The notes: a model not told the origin generated them from the letters alone. Numbered from the stretch's first letter, positions 1-16,141 are shown. The stretch is 64,000 bases of DNA from Schaalia odontolytica (GCF_009730335.1 NZ_CP046315.1:682001-746000); one strand, 5' to 3'. Made by a program: numbers and translations.

Positions 1-1
1 A

Positions 2-2116
<2,115 letters not shown>

Positions 2117-2131
2117 TAGGGAGAGATAACT

Positions 2132-6034
<3,903 letters not shown>

Positions 6035-6054
6035 TCCGGTTCGTGACCGCTTGG

Positions 6055-6100
6055 GGCCCCGGCCTCGTCCGTGAGAACGTGACGAGGCCGGGGCCTTTTT
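6055..6100 (+). terminator. Rho-independent terminator of the rpoBC operon
   Basis: A perfect 15 bp stem, GGCCCCGGCCTCGTC at 6055-6069 with its complement at 6081-6095, is followed directly by TTTTT at 6096-6100. It begins 20 bases after the rpoC stop. The stem contains the GGCCTCGTC/GACGAGGCC arms that recur in other terminators of this window. Confidence 0.95.
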
Positions 6101-6537
6101 GCGTGCCCGGGAGTGGTTGGCACGTGAGGTGGGGGAGTGTGGCTGGTGCCTGGGGACGCTCGCTGCCAGTTGTGCCAACTGGGGAACCCCGGCCTCGAAC
6201 ATGTGCGACCTGAGCCGTGCGGCGAGGTACGGGCCTGATGGCGGGCAGGCTGTGCTCGTCGATGCGCACGTTAACCGCTAGATGTGCGCGTGGGCGACGT
6301 TGCCCACGTGCAAGTGATCGGGTTTGCGTGCGTATGAAGCGGTTAACGCGCAGGTTATCGGGCACAGTGCGATGGGGCCAGCGCGTCGTGCGGTAAACAT
6401 GCCGGGGTGTCATTCTGAAACTGGAGGTGTCTCTGCGCACAGATGAGTATGGAATGCTACGTACTGCCGTACAGGTGGACTTTCCTCCAATGATGACGAC
6501 GGTGGTGTGGGTAGAAGTGAATCTCCGCAGCGCTCTC
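6101..6537. other. 437-base non-coding stretch after rpoC with one copy of a 78 bp repeat
   Basis: No open frame here has a credible start, ribosome site or recognisable protein. The block holds an isolated CCCCGGCCTCG at 6187-6197 and, at 6285-6362, the left copy of the perfect repeat described separately. The endonuclease gene ends at 6538 on the other strand, so this is also its 3' flank; I do not see a convincing T-tract terminator for it. Confidence 0.6.
6285..6362. repeat. Left copy of a perfect 78 bp direct repeat
   Basis: These 78 bases are identical to 7801-7878 in the same orientation, with weaker similarity continuing about 25 bases upstream (CGCACGTTAACC... blocks). Inside is a hairpin, CGTGGGC-GACGTT-GCCCACG, and the outer parts carry GTTAAC palindromes in opposite orientation (GCACGTTAACCGCT upstream, AGCGGTTAACGCGC within). 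The two copies enclose the endonuclease gene at 6538-7584. The structure suggests a dispersed palindromic element, but its nature cannot be settled from this window. Confidence 0.9.
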
Positions 6538-7584
6538 CTACTTGTGAGTCCTTTGTTTGCGGGGTACATGCTGTTGTCGGGGCTCTGCCCACAGGCGGAG
6601 TGATTGCTGCGTCAGCGGCAGGTGCTCGATCTGTATCTGTGCTGCGATGTTCGTTCGGAAGGTAACGAGATCCTCCGTATCGTGCCAGCGGACGCGTATG
6701 ACCCTCCACCCCGTGTTGGTCAGATCGTGCTGACGGGCGAGCCACTTACCGGTGTTCTCGCGTACTTCCTGCTCGGTGTCTCCGAACTTCTTGCGGCCGT
6801 CGGGTTCGATGATGACCTTGAGATCAGGGAGAACGATATCCCCGAAATAGATGTGGTCTTCGACCGCGATCGGGAACTGGGTAACGACGCGACCCGAGTA
6901 CAGGCTTTTGATAATCCAAAGCACCGTGGCCTCGAAAATGTTGTCGCATCCGCCATCCGTTGCTTCGATGAGTGCCTTGGCGCGAGGGAAACCATGGTGG
7001 CTGGAGAAACGTGAGAGTTCTTCAAGCATCTCGCGCCGAGTCTGCTCGCATCGACGTCGTGACTCTTCTAGCTTGAATCTGTCGAAATGCGTGAGAGCAT
7101 GTGTCGCCATGCATAAGGCAACGAAAGCATCGCGAGGTTGCTCATTGAGGGCGAGACGGACGACGGCCTCAATGGGAGATTCTGCTTCAAGGCCGCCGAT
7201 TTGAACGATGGTGCGTGGCGGCCTGCTCCGACTGATAACCGGAGTACTGGGGACGACTGTTTGACGGTGGCGCACCGCAGGAAAAGGCCGAAGGTGGAGG
7301 ACCGTCTTGCTCGGCCATGCCTCGATCCATGAATTCGTTGACCAGGTCGGAATATCGTGAAGCAGTAGGGAGCTGTTCCCGGTGAAAACCACGCGTTGTG
7401 TGGACTGGTAGTCGAGTGCATGCAGACGTGCGATGTTGATGCTCCGCCATATTTCCCACGGTTGAGCATTGCGATCACCGTGCAGACGTACGCGGTAGCC
7501 ACGACGAATCACCAGGATGTCCGGGTTATCGACGATGCTGGGACGAGTGTGCCGGTGAGTTCTGAAGGTCTCGATAGTGATCAT
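6538..7584 (-). CDS. Restriction-like endonuclease protein (DUF559/AbiEi-like organisation)
   Basis: A 348-residue protein resembling the actinobacterial proteins that join an AbiEi-like N-terminal half to a very-short-patch-repair-like (DUF559) nuclease domain. The C-terminal block from about residue 236 has the expected pattern: FGD (Asp249), IIEPDGRKKFG (Glu260, Asp262), then a Trp-rich strand GWRVIRVRW. This suggests metal-dependent DNA cleavage; the biological role (defence, repair or orphan) is unknown. A longer frame reaches GTG at 7731, but its extra 49 residues are encoded by a repeated motif and look artificial. ATG 7584 has no ribosome site yet lies 8 bases after a TATACA box, fitting a leaderless transcript. 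The gene interrupts the usual rpoC-rpsL neighbourhood and is flanked by long direct repeats. Confidence 0.7.
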   Translation of the reverse strand: MITIETFRTHRHTRPSIVDNPDILVIRRGYRVRLHGDRNAQPWEIWRSINIARLHALDYQSTQRVVFTGNSSLLLHDIPTWSTNSWIEAWPSKTVLHLRPFPAVRHRQTVVPSTPVISRSRPPRTIVQIGGLEAESPIEAVVRLALNEQPRDAFVALCMATHALTHFDRFKLEESRRRCEQTRREMLEELSRFSSHHGFPRAKALIEATDGGCDNIFEATVLWIIKSLYSGRVVTQFPIAVEDHIYFGDIVLPDLKVIIEPDGRKKFGDTEQEVRENTGKWLARQHDLTNTGWRVIRVRWHDTEDLVTFRTNIAAQIQIEHLPLTQQSLRLWAEPRQQHVPRKQRTHK

Positions 7585-7592
7585 GTGCCCGG

Positions 7593-7620
7593 TGTATATC
7601 TCAGCAGAAGTAGAGTGCAA
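7593..7620 (-). promoter_or_regulatory. Probable promoter of the endonuclease gene
   Basis: Reading the reverse strand, TTGCAC (7615-7620) and TATACA (7593-7598) are separated by 16 bases. The start codon of the endonuclease gene begins 8 bases after the -10 box, where transcription should start, so the message would be leaderless or nearly so. This explains the missing Shine-Dalgarno sequence. Confidence 0.6.
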
Positions 7621-7630
7621 GCAGATTGTG

Positions 7631-7672
7631 GTTGCCTGTGGATAACCGTTGCGGTGCCACGTTGCCTGTGGA
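7631..7672. repeat. Two direct copies of GTTGCCTGTGGA
   Basis: The 12-base motif occurs at 7631-7642 and 7661-7672, 30 bases apart, just upstream of the endonuclease promoter. The first copy continues into TGTGGATAA, the complement of a consensus DnaA box. The role is unknown; autoregulation of the endonuclease gene is one possibility. Confidence 0.7.
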
Positions 7673-7740
7673 CAGACGGTTTCACTGAATGACTCGGTGA
7701 CCGTTGAAGATTCTATGTTCGCAATTGACACCCTGAGAAC

Positions 7741-7878
7741 CGCACGTTAACCCCTAGATATGCGCGTGGGCCTCTTAATCCGCACGCTAACCCCTGGATA
7801 TGCGCGTGGGCGACGTTGCCCACGTGCAAGTGATCGGGTTTGCGTGCGTATGAAGCGGTTAACGCGCAGGTTATCGGG
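7741..7878. repeat. Right copy of the 78 bp direct repeat with extra partial units
   Basis: Bases 7801-7878 are identical to 6285-6362. In front lie two related units beginning CGCACGTTAACCCC at 7741 and CGCACGCTAACCCC at 7781, each followed by GATATGCGCGTGGGC. Immediately after 7875 the inverted form GGGTTAACGTGCG appears. The right side is therefore a compound of at least three units, the left side only one. Confidence 0.9.
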
Positions 7879-8214
7879 TTAACGTGCGCATAGGGCTCAG
7901 ACGGGTAGTGCGAACTGGGAGGAGGTGTGCTTCCTCCGTGGCAGGTGGTAGCGCGATGAGGCCCATGCTGTCTTGCGTACTGGAGTGAACCCACATGGGG
8001 CATCCCCACCTCGCGACAGATTGTGCGCGCAATCCGACAGAACACACGAGGTCCCACCTCCAGGTGCCGACCGTGCGGTTGAATAGGTGGTGGCGGTTCC
8101 CATCTGCCCTCTGGTCTGCGGCGACCCACGTCTATGGAGACACATACGGGGATGGAAAGGGAGCTGATCTGGCTCTGGGATGCAGGGTTTCGGAACTGAA
8201 AGAGGACATCAACA

Positions 8215-11166
8215 ATGCTTTCCATCAACTGGTCTGATGTGTGGAAGATGGTTGAGTCGATCAAGGTCCCCTTGATCGTCATTGGCGTGGTGCTGGCGCT
8301 CGCCATCATCGTCTCCCTCGCTGTTTTCAAGATGGGCAAGCCTGCCCGTAAGCTCACGAGCTCGACGGCCTGGGTCGCGGCGCTCATCACCGTTGTCGTT
8401 GCGGTCGTGTCGATGATGTACGGCGGTTTCAAGACGGTGCTCGACCTGGCGGCCGGCACCGGCGCCCTCACGGACGCGTCGAAGGCCCAGGTTGAGGACC
8501 TGGGCAACGACATTTCTGACGAGGGCATGGTCCTCCTGAAGAACCAAGGAGGCGCCCTGCCTCTCGCTAAGGGCTCCGCGATCAACGTGTGGGGTTGGGG
8601 CTCGACGAACCCGATCTACGGCGGCACCGGCTCCGGCTCGCTGTCGAAGGATAACCCGACGACGTCGCTGCTCGACGGCCTGCACAACGCCGGCTTCACC
8701 ACGAACGATGAGCTGACGAACCTGTACACCTCCTACCGTGCTGAGCGCCCCGAGGTCGGCATGTTCAAGGCCGACTGGTCGCTGCCTGAGCCCACGCAGG
8801 ATAAGTACTCTGACGACCTGCTCTCCGACGCCACCGCCTTCGGTGACACCGCGGTCGTGACGATCGCCCGCTCGGGCGGAGAGGGCTTCGACCTGCCTCG
8901 CGACGTCAACCAGGAGATGGCTGACAACCCGTACTTCAGCTACACGAACAACTCCGAGGACTACACGGACTTCGAAGATGGCCAGGGCTACCTCGAGCTG
9001 ACGCGTCCCGAGAAGGACATGATCGAGCTGGCGAAGAAGACGTCGACGAAGACGATCGTCGTCATCAACGCTGCCAACGTCTTCCAGCTCGGCGACCTTC
9101 AGGACGACCCGGAGATCGACGCGATCGTGTGGGCAATCCCCGGCGGCCAGGTTGGATTCAACGCGCTGGGCCGCATCCTGGACGGTGAGGTCAACCCCTC
9201 GGCGAAGACCCCCGACACGTTCCCGCGTGTCATCAAGGCGGGCCCCGCGGCCAACAACTTCGGCGACTTCCAGTACACGAACATGACGGAGTTCGCCCAG
9301 GACGACCCCTTCAACAAGGGCACCCAGACACAGCCGTCCTTCGTCAACTACAACGACTCGATCTACGTCGGCTACCGCTGGTACGAGACGGCCGCCGTTG
9401 AGGGCGTCATCGACTACGGTAACGAGGTCGTCTATCCCTTCGGCTACGGCCTGTCCTACACGACGTTCTCCCAGTCGATGAGCGACATCTCGGTCGACGA
9501 GGCCACGGGAACCATGTCCGCGGACGTGACCGTCACGAACACCGGCCAGGTCGCCGGTAAGGACATCGTCCAGATCTACGACAACCCTCCCTACACGGAC
9601 GGCGGCATCGAAAAGGCTTCCGCGAACCTGCTGTCTTATGAGAAGACGAAGCTGCTGGAGCCCGGTGAGTCCCAGACACTGACGGTCACCTGGAACCGCG
9701 ATTCGCTCGCCTCCTACGACTCGGTGAATGCGAAGGCCTACGTGCTTGAGGCCGGCGACTACAAGATCTCCGCGCGCACCAACTCGCACGACGTCATCGA
9801 TGAGAAGACCTACACGGTGGATGCGACGCAGACCTTCAACGCCGCCGACAACACGCACGACGGTGACGAGGTCGTGGCCACCAACCAGTTCGACGACGCG
9901 AAGGGTGATGTCACCTACCTGTCGCGTGCGGGTCGCTTCGCCAACCTGGCTGAGGCTACCGCGGCTCCCACGAACTTCGAGATGAGCGAGGCCAACAAGG
10001 CGAAGTTCCTCGCGACGTCGAACTACGACGCAGCAGCCGCCGACGCTGACAGCAGCGCCACGATGCCCACCACGGGTGCGAAAAACGGCCTCGTCCTGGG
10101 TGATCTTGCGGGCCTCGATTACGACGACCCGGAGTGGGATCAGCTCCTCGACCAGCTCACCGTCGAGGAAATGAACACCCTCATCTCCAAGGGTGGCTAC
10201 GGCTCCCCGGCGATCTCCTCGATCGGCAAGCTGCGCGTCTCCGACGTGGACGGCCCCGCCTCGCTGAACAACAACTTCACGGGCGTCGGCTCGATCGGCC
10301 TGCCCTCCGCGGTGTCCGTTGCGGCCACCTTCAACAAGGAGCTCGCGCGTTCCTTCGGTGACGCGATCGGCACGATGGCGCACGATATGCAGGTCTCGGG
10401 CTGGTACGCGCCGGCCACGAACACGCACCGCTACGCCTACGCGGGCCGTAACTTCGAGTACTTCTCGGAGGACCCGGTCCTGGCCGGCTCGCAGGTCGCC
10501 GAGGAGATCAAGGGGGCCCAGGCGAAGGGCGTGTACGCCTTCCTCAAGCACTTCGCCCTCAACGACCAGGAAACCAACCGCACGCACATGCTGGCGACCT
10601 GGACGAACGAGCAGGCGATGCGCGAAATCTACCTGCGTTCCTTCGAGATCGGCGTCAAGGACGGCGGCGCGCACGCGATCATGAGCGCGTTCAACTACAT
10701 CGGCCCTGAGTATGCGGGTGCGAACTCGGCGCTGCTCAACAACGTCCTGCGCGACGAGTGGGGCTTCCGCGGTATGGTCCTCACCGACTACTTCGCGGGC
10801 TACGGATATCAGAATGCCGATCAGATCACGCGTAACGGCGGTGACCTGATGCTCGCGACGATTGACATGCCGATCTCCACGGTCAACGTGCAGGATGCCG
10901 CGGGCGTGACCGCGCTGCGCGGTGCCTCGCACAACATCCTCTACACGGTTGCGAACTCGTGGATGTACGAGAACGGCCAGCCCGAGGTCACCCGCAATAC
11001 GTGGGAGTACATCACGTGGGCCGTGGCAGGAATCCTGATCTTGTCGCTGCTCGGCCTTGAGGTGCGCTCGATCCGTCGGTACCGCAGCCGCAAGGCACAG
11101 GCAGTGATTACCGTTGAACCCAACGCGTCGATCGACGAGGCCGGGTCCGAGACGGTGGAAGAATGA
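8215..11166 (+). CDS. Membrane-anchored, domain-permuted family 3 glycoside hydrolase
   Basis: A 983-residue enzyme of glycosidase family 3 with the domains in circularly permuted order: the usual C-terminal sandwich comes first (about 70-410), then a fibronectin-III-like domain (about 430-520), and the barrel last (about 590-920). Lys778-His779 belong to the substrate-binding KHF..N..E motif, and Asp858 in GFRGMVLTDYF matches the family nucleophile. Two hydrophobic helices lie at about 18-38 and 50-68 with a basic loop between them, and a third at about 938-958 is followed by RSIRRYRSRK. The positive-inside rule puts the catalytic part outside the cell, anchored at both ends. The likely activity is beta-glucosidase or beta-xylosidase-like; the substrate cannot be read. 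It stands alone between rpoC and rpsL. Confidence 0.88.
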   Translation: MLSINWSDVWKMVESIKVPLIVIGVVLALAIIVSLAVFKMGKPARKLTSSTAWVAALITVVVAVVSMMYGGFKTVLDLAAGTGALTDASKAQVEDLGNDISDEGMVLLKNQGGALPLAKGSAINVWGWGSTNPIYGGTGSGSLSKDNPTTSLLDGLHNAGFTTNDELTNLYTSYRAERPEVGMFKADWSLPEPTQDKYSDDLLSDATAFGDTAVVTIARSGGEGFDLPRDVNQEMADNPYFSYTNNSEDYTDFEDGQGYLELTRPEKDMIELAKKTSTKTIVVINAANVFQLGDLQDDPEIDAIVWAIPGGQVGFNALGRILDGEVNPSAKTPDTFPRVIKAGPAANNFGDFQYTNMTEFAQDDPFNKGTQTQPSFVNYNDSIYVGYRWYETAAVEGVIDYGNEVVYPFGYGLSYTTFSQSMSDISVDEATGTMSADVTVTNTGQVAGKDIVQIYDNPPYTDGGIEKASANLLSYEKTKLLEPGESQTLTVTWNRDSLASYDSVNAKAYVLEAGDYKISARTNSHDVIDEKTYTVDATQTFNAADNTHDGDEVVATNQFDDAKGDVTYLSRAGRFANLAEATAAPTNFEMSEANKAKFLATSNYDAAAADADSSATMPTTGAKNGLVLGDLAGLDYDDPEWDQLLDQLTVEEMNTLISKGGYGSPAISSIGKLRVSDVDGPASLNNNFTGVGSIGLPSAVSVAATFNKELARSFGDAIGTMAHDMQVSGWYAPATNTHRYAYAGRNFEYFSEDPVLAGSQVAEEIKGAQAKGVYAFLKHFALNDQETNRTHMLATWTNEQAMREIYLRSFEIGVKDGGAHAIMSAFNYIGPEYAGANSALLNNVLRDEWGFRGMVLTDYFAGYGYQNADQITRNGGDLMLATIDMPISTVNVQDAAGVTALRGASHNILYTVANSWMYENGQPEVTRNTWEYITWAVAGILILSLLGLEVRSIRRYRSRKAQAVITVEPNASIDEAGSETVEE

Positions 11167-11232
11167 CCGATCCGGGAACAGACGGACGGAGCATGATCTC
11201 CGGGTGACATTGAGTGCCGTTCACCCGTGGGG

Positions 11233-11266
11233 GAGGGGTCCGCAGGCAAGCGCCTGCGGGCCCCTC
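11233..11266 (+). terminator. Hairpin terminator after the GH3 gene
   Basis: A 15 bp stem with one G-U pair (left arm 11233-11247, loop AAGC, right arm 11252-11266) begins 66 bases after the stop. It is followed by TGTGTG rather than a pure T run. Confidence 0.8.
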
Positions 11267-11672
11267 TGTGTGCCACTGAAATGACAGCCGGCGCGCCTGA
11301 AACGCAAAGGGGCTTGCCCTTCACGGCGCAAACGGGGGAGCGCGGAGGAAACGATCTGAGCGATCCTGTGCCCCGGCCTCGTCGATGAGGGGGGAACCAC
11401 AATGCACCCCCTTTGACGAACGGCGACGTTTCGCACTATCCTTGAGGGTGGTTCCCGCTTCTGTGGAACCTCTGTGCCCGGGAAACCGGGAGCGGGCTCC
11501 GTCCGTCGGAGCTCCGGGCGTCATTCTCTGACCATCGTGGTTATCATGGCGCGCCGGCCCCCAGGCGGACACGTGTGCCCACACGGGGGTGACAGCAGTC
11601 GCGGAAGACTGACAATCAGGGCCGCCCCTTAAAGCGAGGGGAGGCCGCCGACGGAAAGAAACTGGAGACCCA
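11267..11672. other. 406-base leader region of the str operon
   Basis: No gene is seen. The stretch contains a CCCCGGCCTCGTC copy at 11371-11383, the probable str promoter at 11413-11442 and a long GC-rich untranslated leader of about 220 bases. Several stems are visible in the leader, such as GGCCGCCCC facing GGGGAGGCC between about 11621 and 11648, just ahead of the rpsL ribosome site CTGGAG. Confidence 0.6.
11413..11442 (+). promoter_or_regulatory. Probable promoter of the str operon
   Basis: TTGACG at 11413-11418 and TATCCT at 11437-11442 are separated by 18 bases. This is the best sigma-A-type match between the GH3 terminator and rpsL, and leaves a leader of roughly 220 bases. Confidence 0.65.
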
Positions 11673-12047
11673 GTGCCTACCATTCAGCAGCTCGTCCGCA
11701 AGGGACGTGTCTCGAAGCGCGCGAAGGTGAAGACCCCCGCGCTGAAGGGCTCCCCCCAGCGTCGCGGCGTGTGCACCCGTGTGTACACCACCACGCCAAA
11801 GAAGCCGAACTCGGCTCTGCGAAAGGTCGCTCGTGTGCGCCTTTCGTCCGGCATCGAAGTCACCGCCTACATTCCCGGTGAGGGCCACAACCTGCAGGAG
11901 CACTCGATCGTGCTCGTGCGCGGTGGTCGTGTGAAGGACCTGCCCGGCGTGCGTTACCGCATCGTCCGCGGCTCGCTCGACACCCAGGGTGTCCGCGGCC
12001 GTCAGCAGGCTCGTTCCCGTTACGGCGCGAAGAAGGAGAAAAAGTAA
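11673..12047 (+). CDS. rpsL: 30S ribosomal protein S12
   Basis: Small-subunit protein at the decoding centre, 124 residues, usual length. The GTG at 11673 gives the conserved [12 protein letters not shown] start behind CTGGAG. Lys43 (TTPKKPNSA) and Lys88 ([12 protein letters not shown]), the two positions commonly changed in streptomycin-resistant strains, are both the wild-type lysine here. The stop TAA shares its last base with the ATG of rpsG, so the two are translationally coupled. First gene of the str operon. Confidence 0.98.
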   Translation: MPTIQQLVRKGRVSKRAKVKTPALKGSPQRRGVCTRVYTTTPKKPNSALRKVARVRLSSGIEVTAYIPGEGHNLQEHSIVLVRGGRVKDLPGVRYRIVRGSLDTQGVRGRQQARSRYGAKKEKK

Positions 12048-12517
12048 TGCCTCGTAAGGGCCCCGCTCCCCGTCGCCCCCTCGTCGATGACCCGGTTTAC
12101 GGCTCCAAGGTCGTGACCCAGCTGGTCAACCGCGTTCTCCTCGACGGCAAGAAGACCGTCGCCGAGCGCATCGTCTACGGCGCACTTGAAACCGTTCGCG
12201 AGCGCACCGAGCAGGAGCCCGTCTCCGTGCTCAAGCGCGCTCTCGAGAACATTCGTCCGGCCCTCGAGGTCCGCTCCCGCCGCGTCGGTGGCGCGACCTA
12301 CCAGGTCCCCGTTGAGGTTCGCCCCGCGCGCGCCACGACGCTGGCCCTGCGCTGGCTGGTTGACTTCTCGCGTCAGCGTCGCGAGAAGACCATGACTGAG
12401 CGTCTCGCCAACGAGATCCTCGACGCCTCCAACGGCCTCGGTGCCGCTGTGAAGCGCCGTGAGGACATGCACAAGATGGCTGAGTCCAACCGCGCCTTCG
12501 CGCACTACCGCTGGTGA
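12047..12517 (+). CDS. rpsG: 30S ribosomal protein S7
   Basis: Primary 16S rRNA-binding protein of the small-subunit head, 156 residues. It begins [20 protein letters not shown], the typical actinobacterial form, and ends with the conserved [10 protein letters not shown]-like tail ([10 protein letters not shown]). The start overlaps the rpsL stop by one base. A hairpin 6 bases after the stop separates it from fusA and may allow independent levels of S12/S7 and EF-G. Confidence 0.98.
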   Translation: MPRKGPAPRRPLVDDPVYGSKVVTQLVNRVLLDGKKTVAERIVYGALETVRERTEQEPVSVLKRALENIRPALEVRSRRVGGATYQVPVEVRPARATTLALRWLVDFSRQRREKTMTERLANEILDASNGLGAAVKRREDMHKMAESNRAFAHYRW

Positions 12518-12523
12518 TTTAAA

Positions 12524-12551
12524 GACGAGGCCTGGGCAACCGGGCCTCGTC
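12524..12551 (+). terminator. Hairpin between rpsG and fusA
   Basis: GACGAGGCC at 12524-12532 pairs with GGCCTCGTC at 12543-12551 around a 10-base loop. There is no T run after it, so it may be a partial terminator or an RNA-processing/stability stem rather than a full stop. Confidence 0.6.
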
Positions 12552-12597
12552 TCACGCAGCTTTCACACCCATTACTTCGAACGAAGGAACCACACTC

Positions 12598-14721
12598 GTG
12601 GCACTAGAGGTGCTGACGGATCTCAACAAGGTCCGCAACATTGGCATCATGGCTCACATCGATGCTGGCAAGACGACCGTGACCGAACGAATCCTGTTCT
12701 ACACGGGCATCAACTACAAGCTGGGCGAGACGCACGACGGCGCCTCGACCACCGACTGGATGGAACAGGAAAAGGAACGCGGCATCACGATTACGTCCGC
12801 CGCCGTTACCTCTTTCTGGAACGGGAACCAGATCAACGTTATCGACACCCCCGGTCACGTTGACTTCACCGTTGAGGTTGAGCGCTCCCTGCGCGTCCTC
12901 GACGGCGCTGTCGCCGTGTTCGACGGCAAGGAGGGCGTTGAGCCCCAGTCCGAGACCGTGTGGCGTCAGGCCGACAAGTACGACGTTCCGCGCATCTGCT
13001 TCATCAACAAGATGGACAAGATGGGCGCCGACTTCTACTTCTCGGTTGGTACCATCCGCGACCGCCTGCACGCGACCCCGATCGTCATGCAGATCCCGAT
13101 GGGCGCCGAGAACGACTTCGTCGGCAACATCGACCTGCTGACCATGGAGGCCCTGACCTACCCGGCCAAGGACGACAAGGGCAACGACACGTTCGGCTCC
13201 ATCGTCGAGCGCGGCCCGATCCCCGCCGAGTACCAGGAAAAGGCTGAAGAGTACCGCGAGGCGCTCGTTGAGGCCGCCGCCGAGGGCTCCGACGAGCTGA
13301 CCGAGGCCTACCTCGAGAACGGCGAGCTCTCGCTCGAGCAGATCAAGGAAGGCATCCGCCTCCTTACCATCTCCTCGCGCGCGTTCCCCGTCTACTGCGG
13401 TACCGCTCTGCGCAACATGGGCGTGCAGCCCGTCCTCGACGCCGTCGTGGACTTCCTGCCCTCCCCGCTCGACATCGGCGACGTTCGCGGCTTCCTCCCC
13501 GGCTCTGAGACCGAGGAAGAGACCGAGACCCGTAAGCCCGACGAGAACGAGCCCTTCTCCGCTCTGGCGTTCAAGATCGCCGCTCACCCCTTCTACGGCA
13601 AGCTCACCTTCATCCGCGTGTACTCCGGTAAGGTCGAGTCCGGCGCTCAGGTCCTCAACTCGACCAAGGGCAAGAAGGAGCGCATCGGTAAGATCTTCCA
13701 GATGCACTCGAACAAGGAGAACCCCGTCGACGTGGCGCACGCTGGCCACATCTACGCGGTGATCGGCCTCAAGGACACCACGACCGGCGACACCCTGTCC
13801 GCGATGGACAAGCCGATCGTCCTCGAGTCGATGACATTCCCCGCCCCCGTTATCCAGGTCGCCGTCGAGCCCAAGTCGAAGGCCGACCAGGAGAAGATGG
13901 GCGTCGCCATCCAGAAGCTGGCGGAAGAGGACCCGACGTTCACCGTCGAGCTCGACGCCGAGACCGGCCAGACCATCATCGGTGGTATGGGTGAGCTCCA
14001 CCTCGACATCATCGTCGACCGTATGCGTCGCGAGTTCAAGGTCGAGGCCAACGTGGGTAACCCGATGGTTGCTTACCGCGAGACCATCCGCAAGACGGTC
14101 GAGAAGTACGAATACACGCACAAGAAGCAGACCGGTGGTTCCGGTCAGTTCGCGCGTGTCATCATCGCCCTGGAGCCCCTCCCGGCCGACTCCGAGGAAG
14201 AGTACGTGTTCGAGGACAAGGTCACCGGTGGCCGCGTTCCTCGCGAGTACATCCCGTCGGTCGACGCGGGCATCAAGGACGCCATGCAGTCCGGCGTTCT
14301 CGCCGGCTACCCGATGGTCGACATCAAGGCCACGCTGCTCGACGGCGCCTACCACGAGGTTGACTCGTCCGAAATGGCGTTCAAGGTTGCTGGCTCGATG
14401 GCGCTGAAGGAAGCTGCTAAGAAGGCTAACCCCGTCCTCCTCGAGCCGATCATGGCCGTTGAGGTTCGTACTCCCGAGGAGTACATGGGCGATGTCATCG
14501 GCGACCTCAACTCTCGTCGTGGCCAGATCTCGTCGATGGACGAGCAGCACGGTGTGCGCGTCGTCAAGGCTCAGGTCCCGCTGTCCGAGATGTTCGGATA
14601 CGTTGGTGACCTGCGCTCCAAGACGCAGGGCCGCGCTGTCTACTCCATGGAGTTCGACAGCTACGCCGAGGTTCCGCGCGCCGTCGCGGACGAGATCGTC
14701 GGCAAGTCTCGGGGCAACTGA
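12598..14721 (+). CDS. fusA: Elongation factor G
   Basis: Translocation GTPase, 707 residues, usual length. The GTP-binding motifs are present in order: AHIDAGKTT (G1), RGITI (G2), DTPGHVDF (G3) and NKMDKMGA (G4), followed by domains II to V; the domain IV loop contains [21 protein letters not shown]. The GTG start at 12598 is preceded by GAAGGA. It follows rpsL-rpsG and precedes tuf in the classic str order. No duplicate or frameshift is seen. Confidence 0.98.
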   Translation: MALEVLTDLNKVRNIGIMAHIDAGKTTVTERILFYTGINYKLGETHDGASTTDWMEQEKERGITITSAAVTSFWNGNQINVIDTPGHVDFTVEVERSLRVLDGAVAVFDGKEGVEPQSETVWRQADKYDVPRICFINKMDKMGADFYFSVGTIRDRLHATPIVMQIPMGAENDFVGNIDLLTMEALTYPAKDDKGNDTFGSIVERGPIPAEYQEKAEEYREALVEAAAEGSDELTEAYLENGELSLEQIKEGIRLLTISSRAFPVYCGTALRNMGVQPVLDAVVDFLPSPLDIGDVRGFLPGSETEEETETRKPDENEPFSALAFKIAAHPFYGKLTFIRVYSGKVESGAQVLNSTKGKKERIGKIFQMHSNKENPVDVAHAGHIYAVIGLKDTTTGDTLSAMDKPIVLESMTFPAPVIQVAVEPKSKADQEKMGVAIQKLAEEDPTFTVELDAETGQTIIGGMGELHLDIIVDRMRREFKVEANVGNPMVAYRETIRKTVEKYEYTHKKQTGGSGQFARVIIALEPLPADSEEEYVFEDKVTGGRVPREYIPSVDAGIKDAMQSGVLAGYPMVDIKATLLDGAYHEVDSSEMAFKVAGSMALKEAAKKANPVLLEPIMAVEVRTPEEYMGDVIGDLNSRRGQISSMDEQHGVRVVKAQVPLSEMFGYVGDLRSKTQGRAVYSMEFDSYAEVPRAVADEIVGKSRGN

Positions 14722-14732
14722 GTCCCACCGGG

Positions 14733-14765
14733 GGCTCGCGGGGCAGGTCATCTGCCCTGCGAGCC
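14733..14765 (+). terminator. Hairpin between fusA and tuf
   Basis: A 14 bp stem with one G-U pair (14733-14746 with 14752-14765, loop GTCAT) starts 11 bases after the fusA stop. No T run follows, so it may only reduce readthrough into tuf or mark a processing site. Confidence 0.55.
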
Positions 14766-14867
14766 GCCTCACACACAAGTAAACCCAGTAGGTCTCAAGC
14801 CCCAGTGGTGTTAAAGTGGCACCTAGCCGTAGGCTGAGAGTATCTACCCGAGTCCAGGAGGACACAA

Positions 14868-16055
<1,188 letters not shown>

Positions 16056-16110
16056 ATCACCCTCTGAGGTTGACTCAGATTTGATTCGCTGCTGATCCAG
16101 CGGCATTGAA

Positions 16111-16141
16111 GGCCCCGCCTCTTTTCAGAGGCGGGGCCTTT
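16111..16141 (+). terminator. Rho-independent terminator after tuf
   Basis: A perfect 12 bp stem, GGCCCCGCCTCT at 16111-16122 with its complement at 16127-16138, loop TTTC, followed by TTT. Confidence 0.92.

Larger units (their letters stand above)
7621..8214. other. 594-base non-coding stretch between the endonuclease gene and the GH3 gene
   Basis: No gene is supported here. It contains two copies of GTTGCCTGTGGA, three relatives of a CGCACGTTAACCCC unit (7741, 7781 and, inverted, 7876), the right copy of the 78 bp repeat, and the leader of the GH3 gene. I did not find a convincing promoter for the GH3 gene; its ribosome site AGAGGA lies at 8201-8206. Confidence 0.6.

Noticed and set aside
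7637-7675. TGTGGATAA and TGTGGACAG as part of a replication origin.
   Set aside because: Only two DnaA-like boxes are present, with no AT-rich unwinding region and no dnaA, dnaN or gyrase genes nearby. An origin is not supported.
12604-14865. Very long reverse-strand frame opposite fusA (753 codons), and similar frames opposite rpsL, tuf, the GH3 gene, the beta-galactosidase and the secreted-protein gene.
   Set aside because: These are antisense shadows of high-GC coding DNA. The forward frames encode fully conserved proteins and the reverse ones have no recognisable domains.
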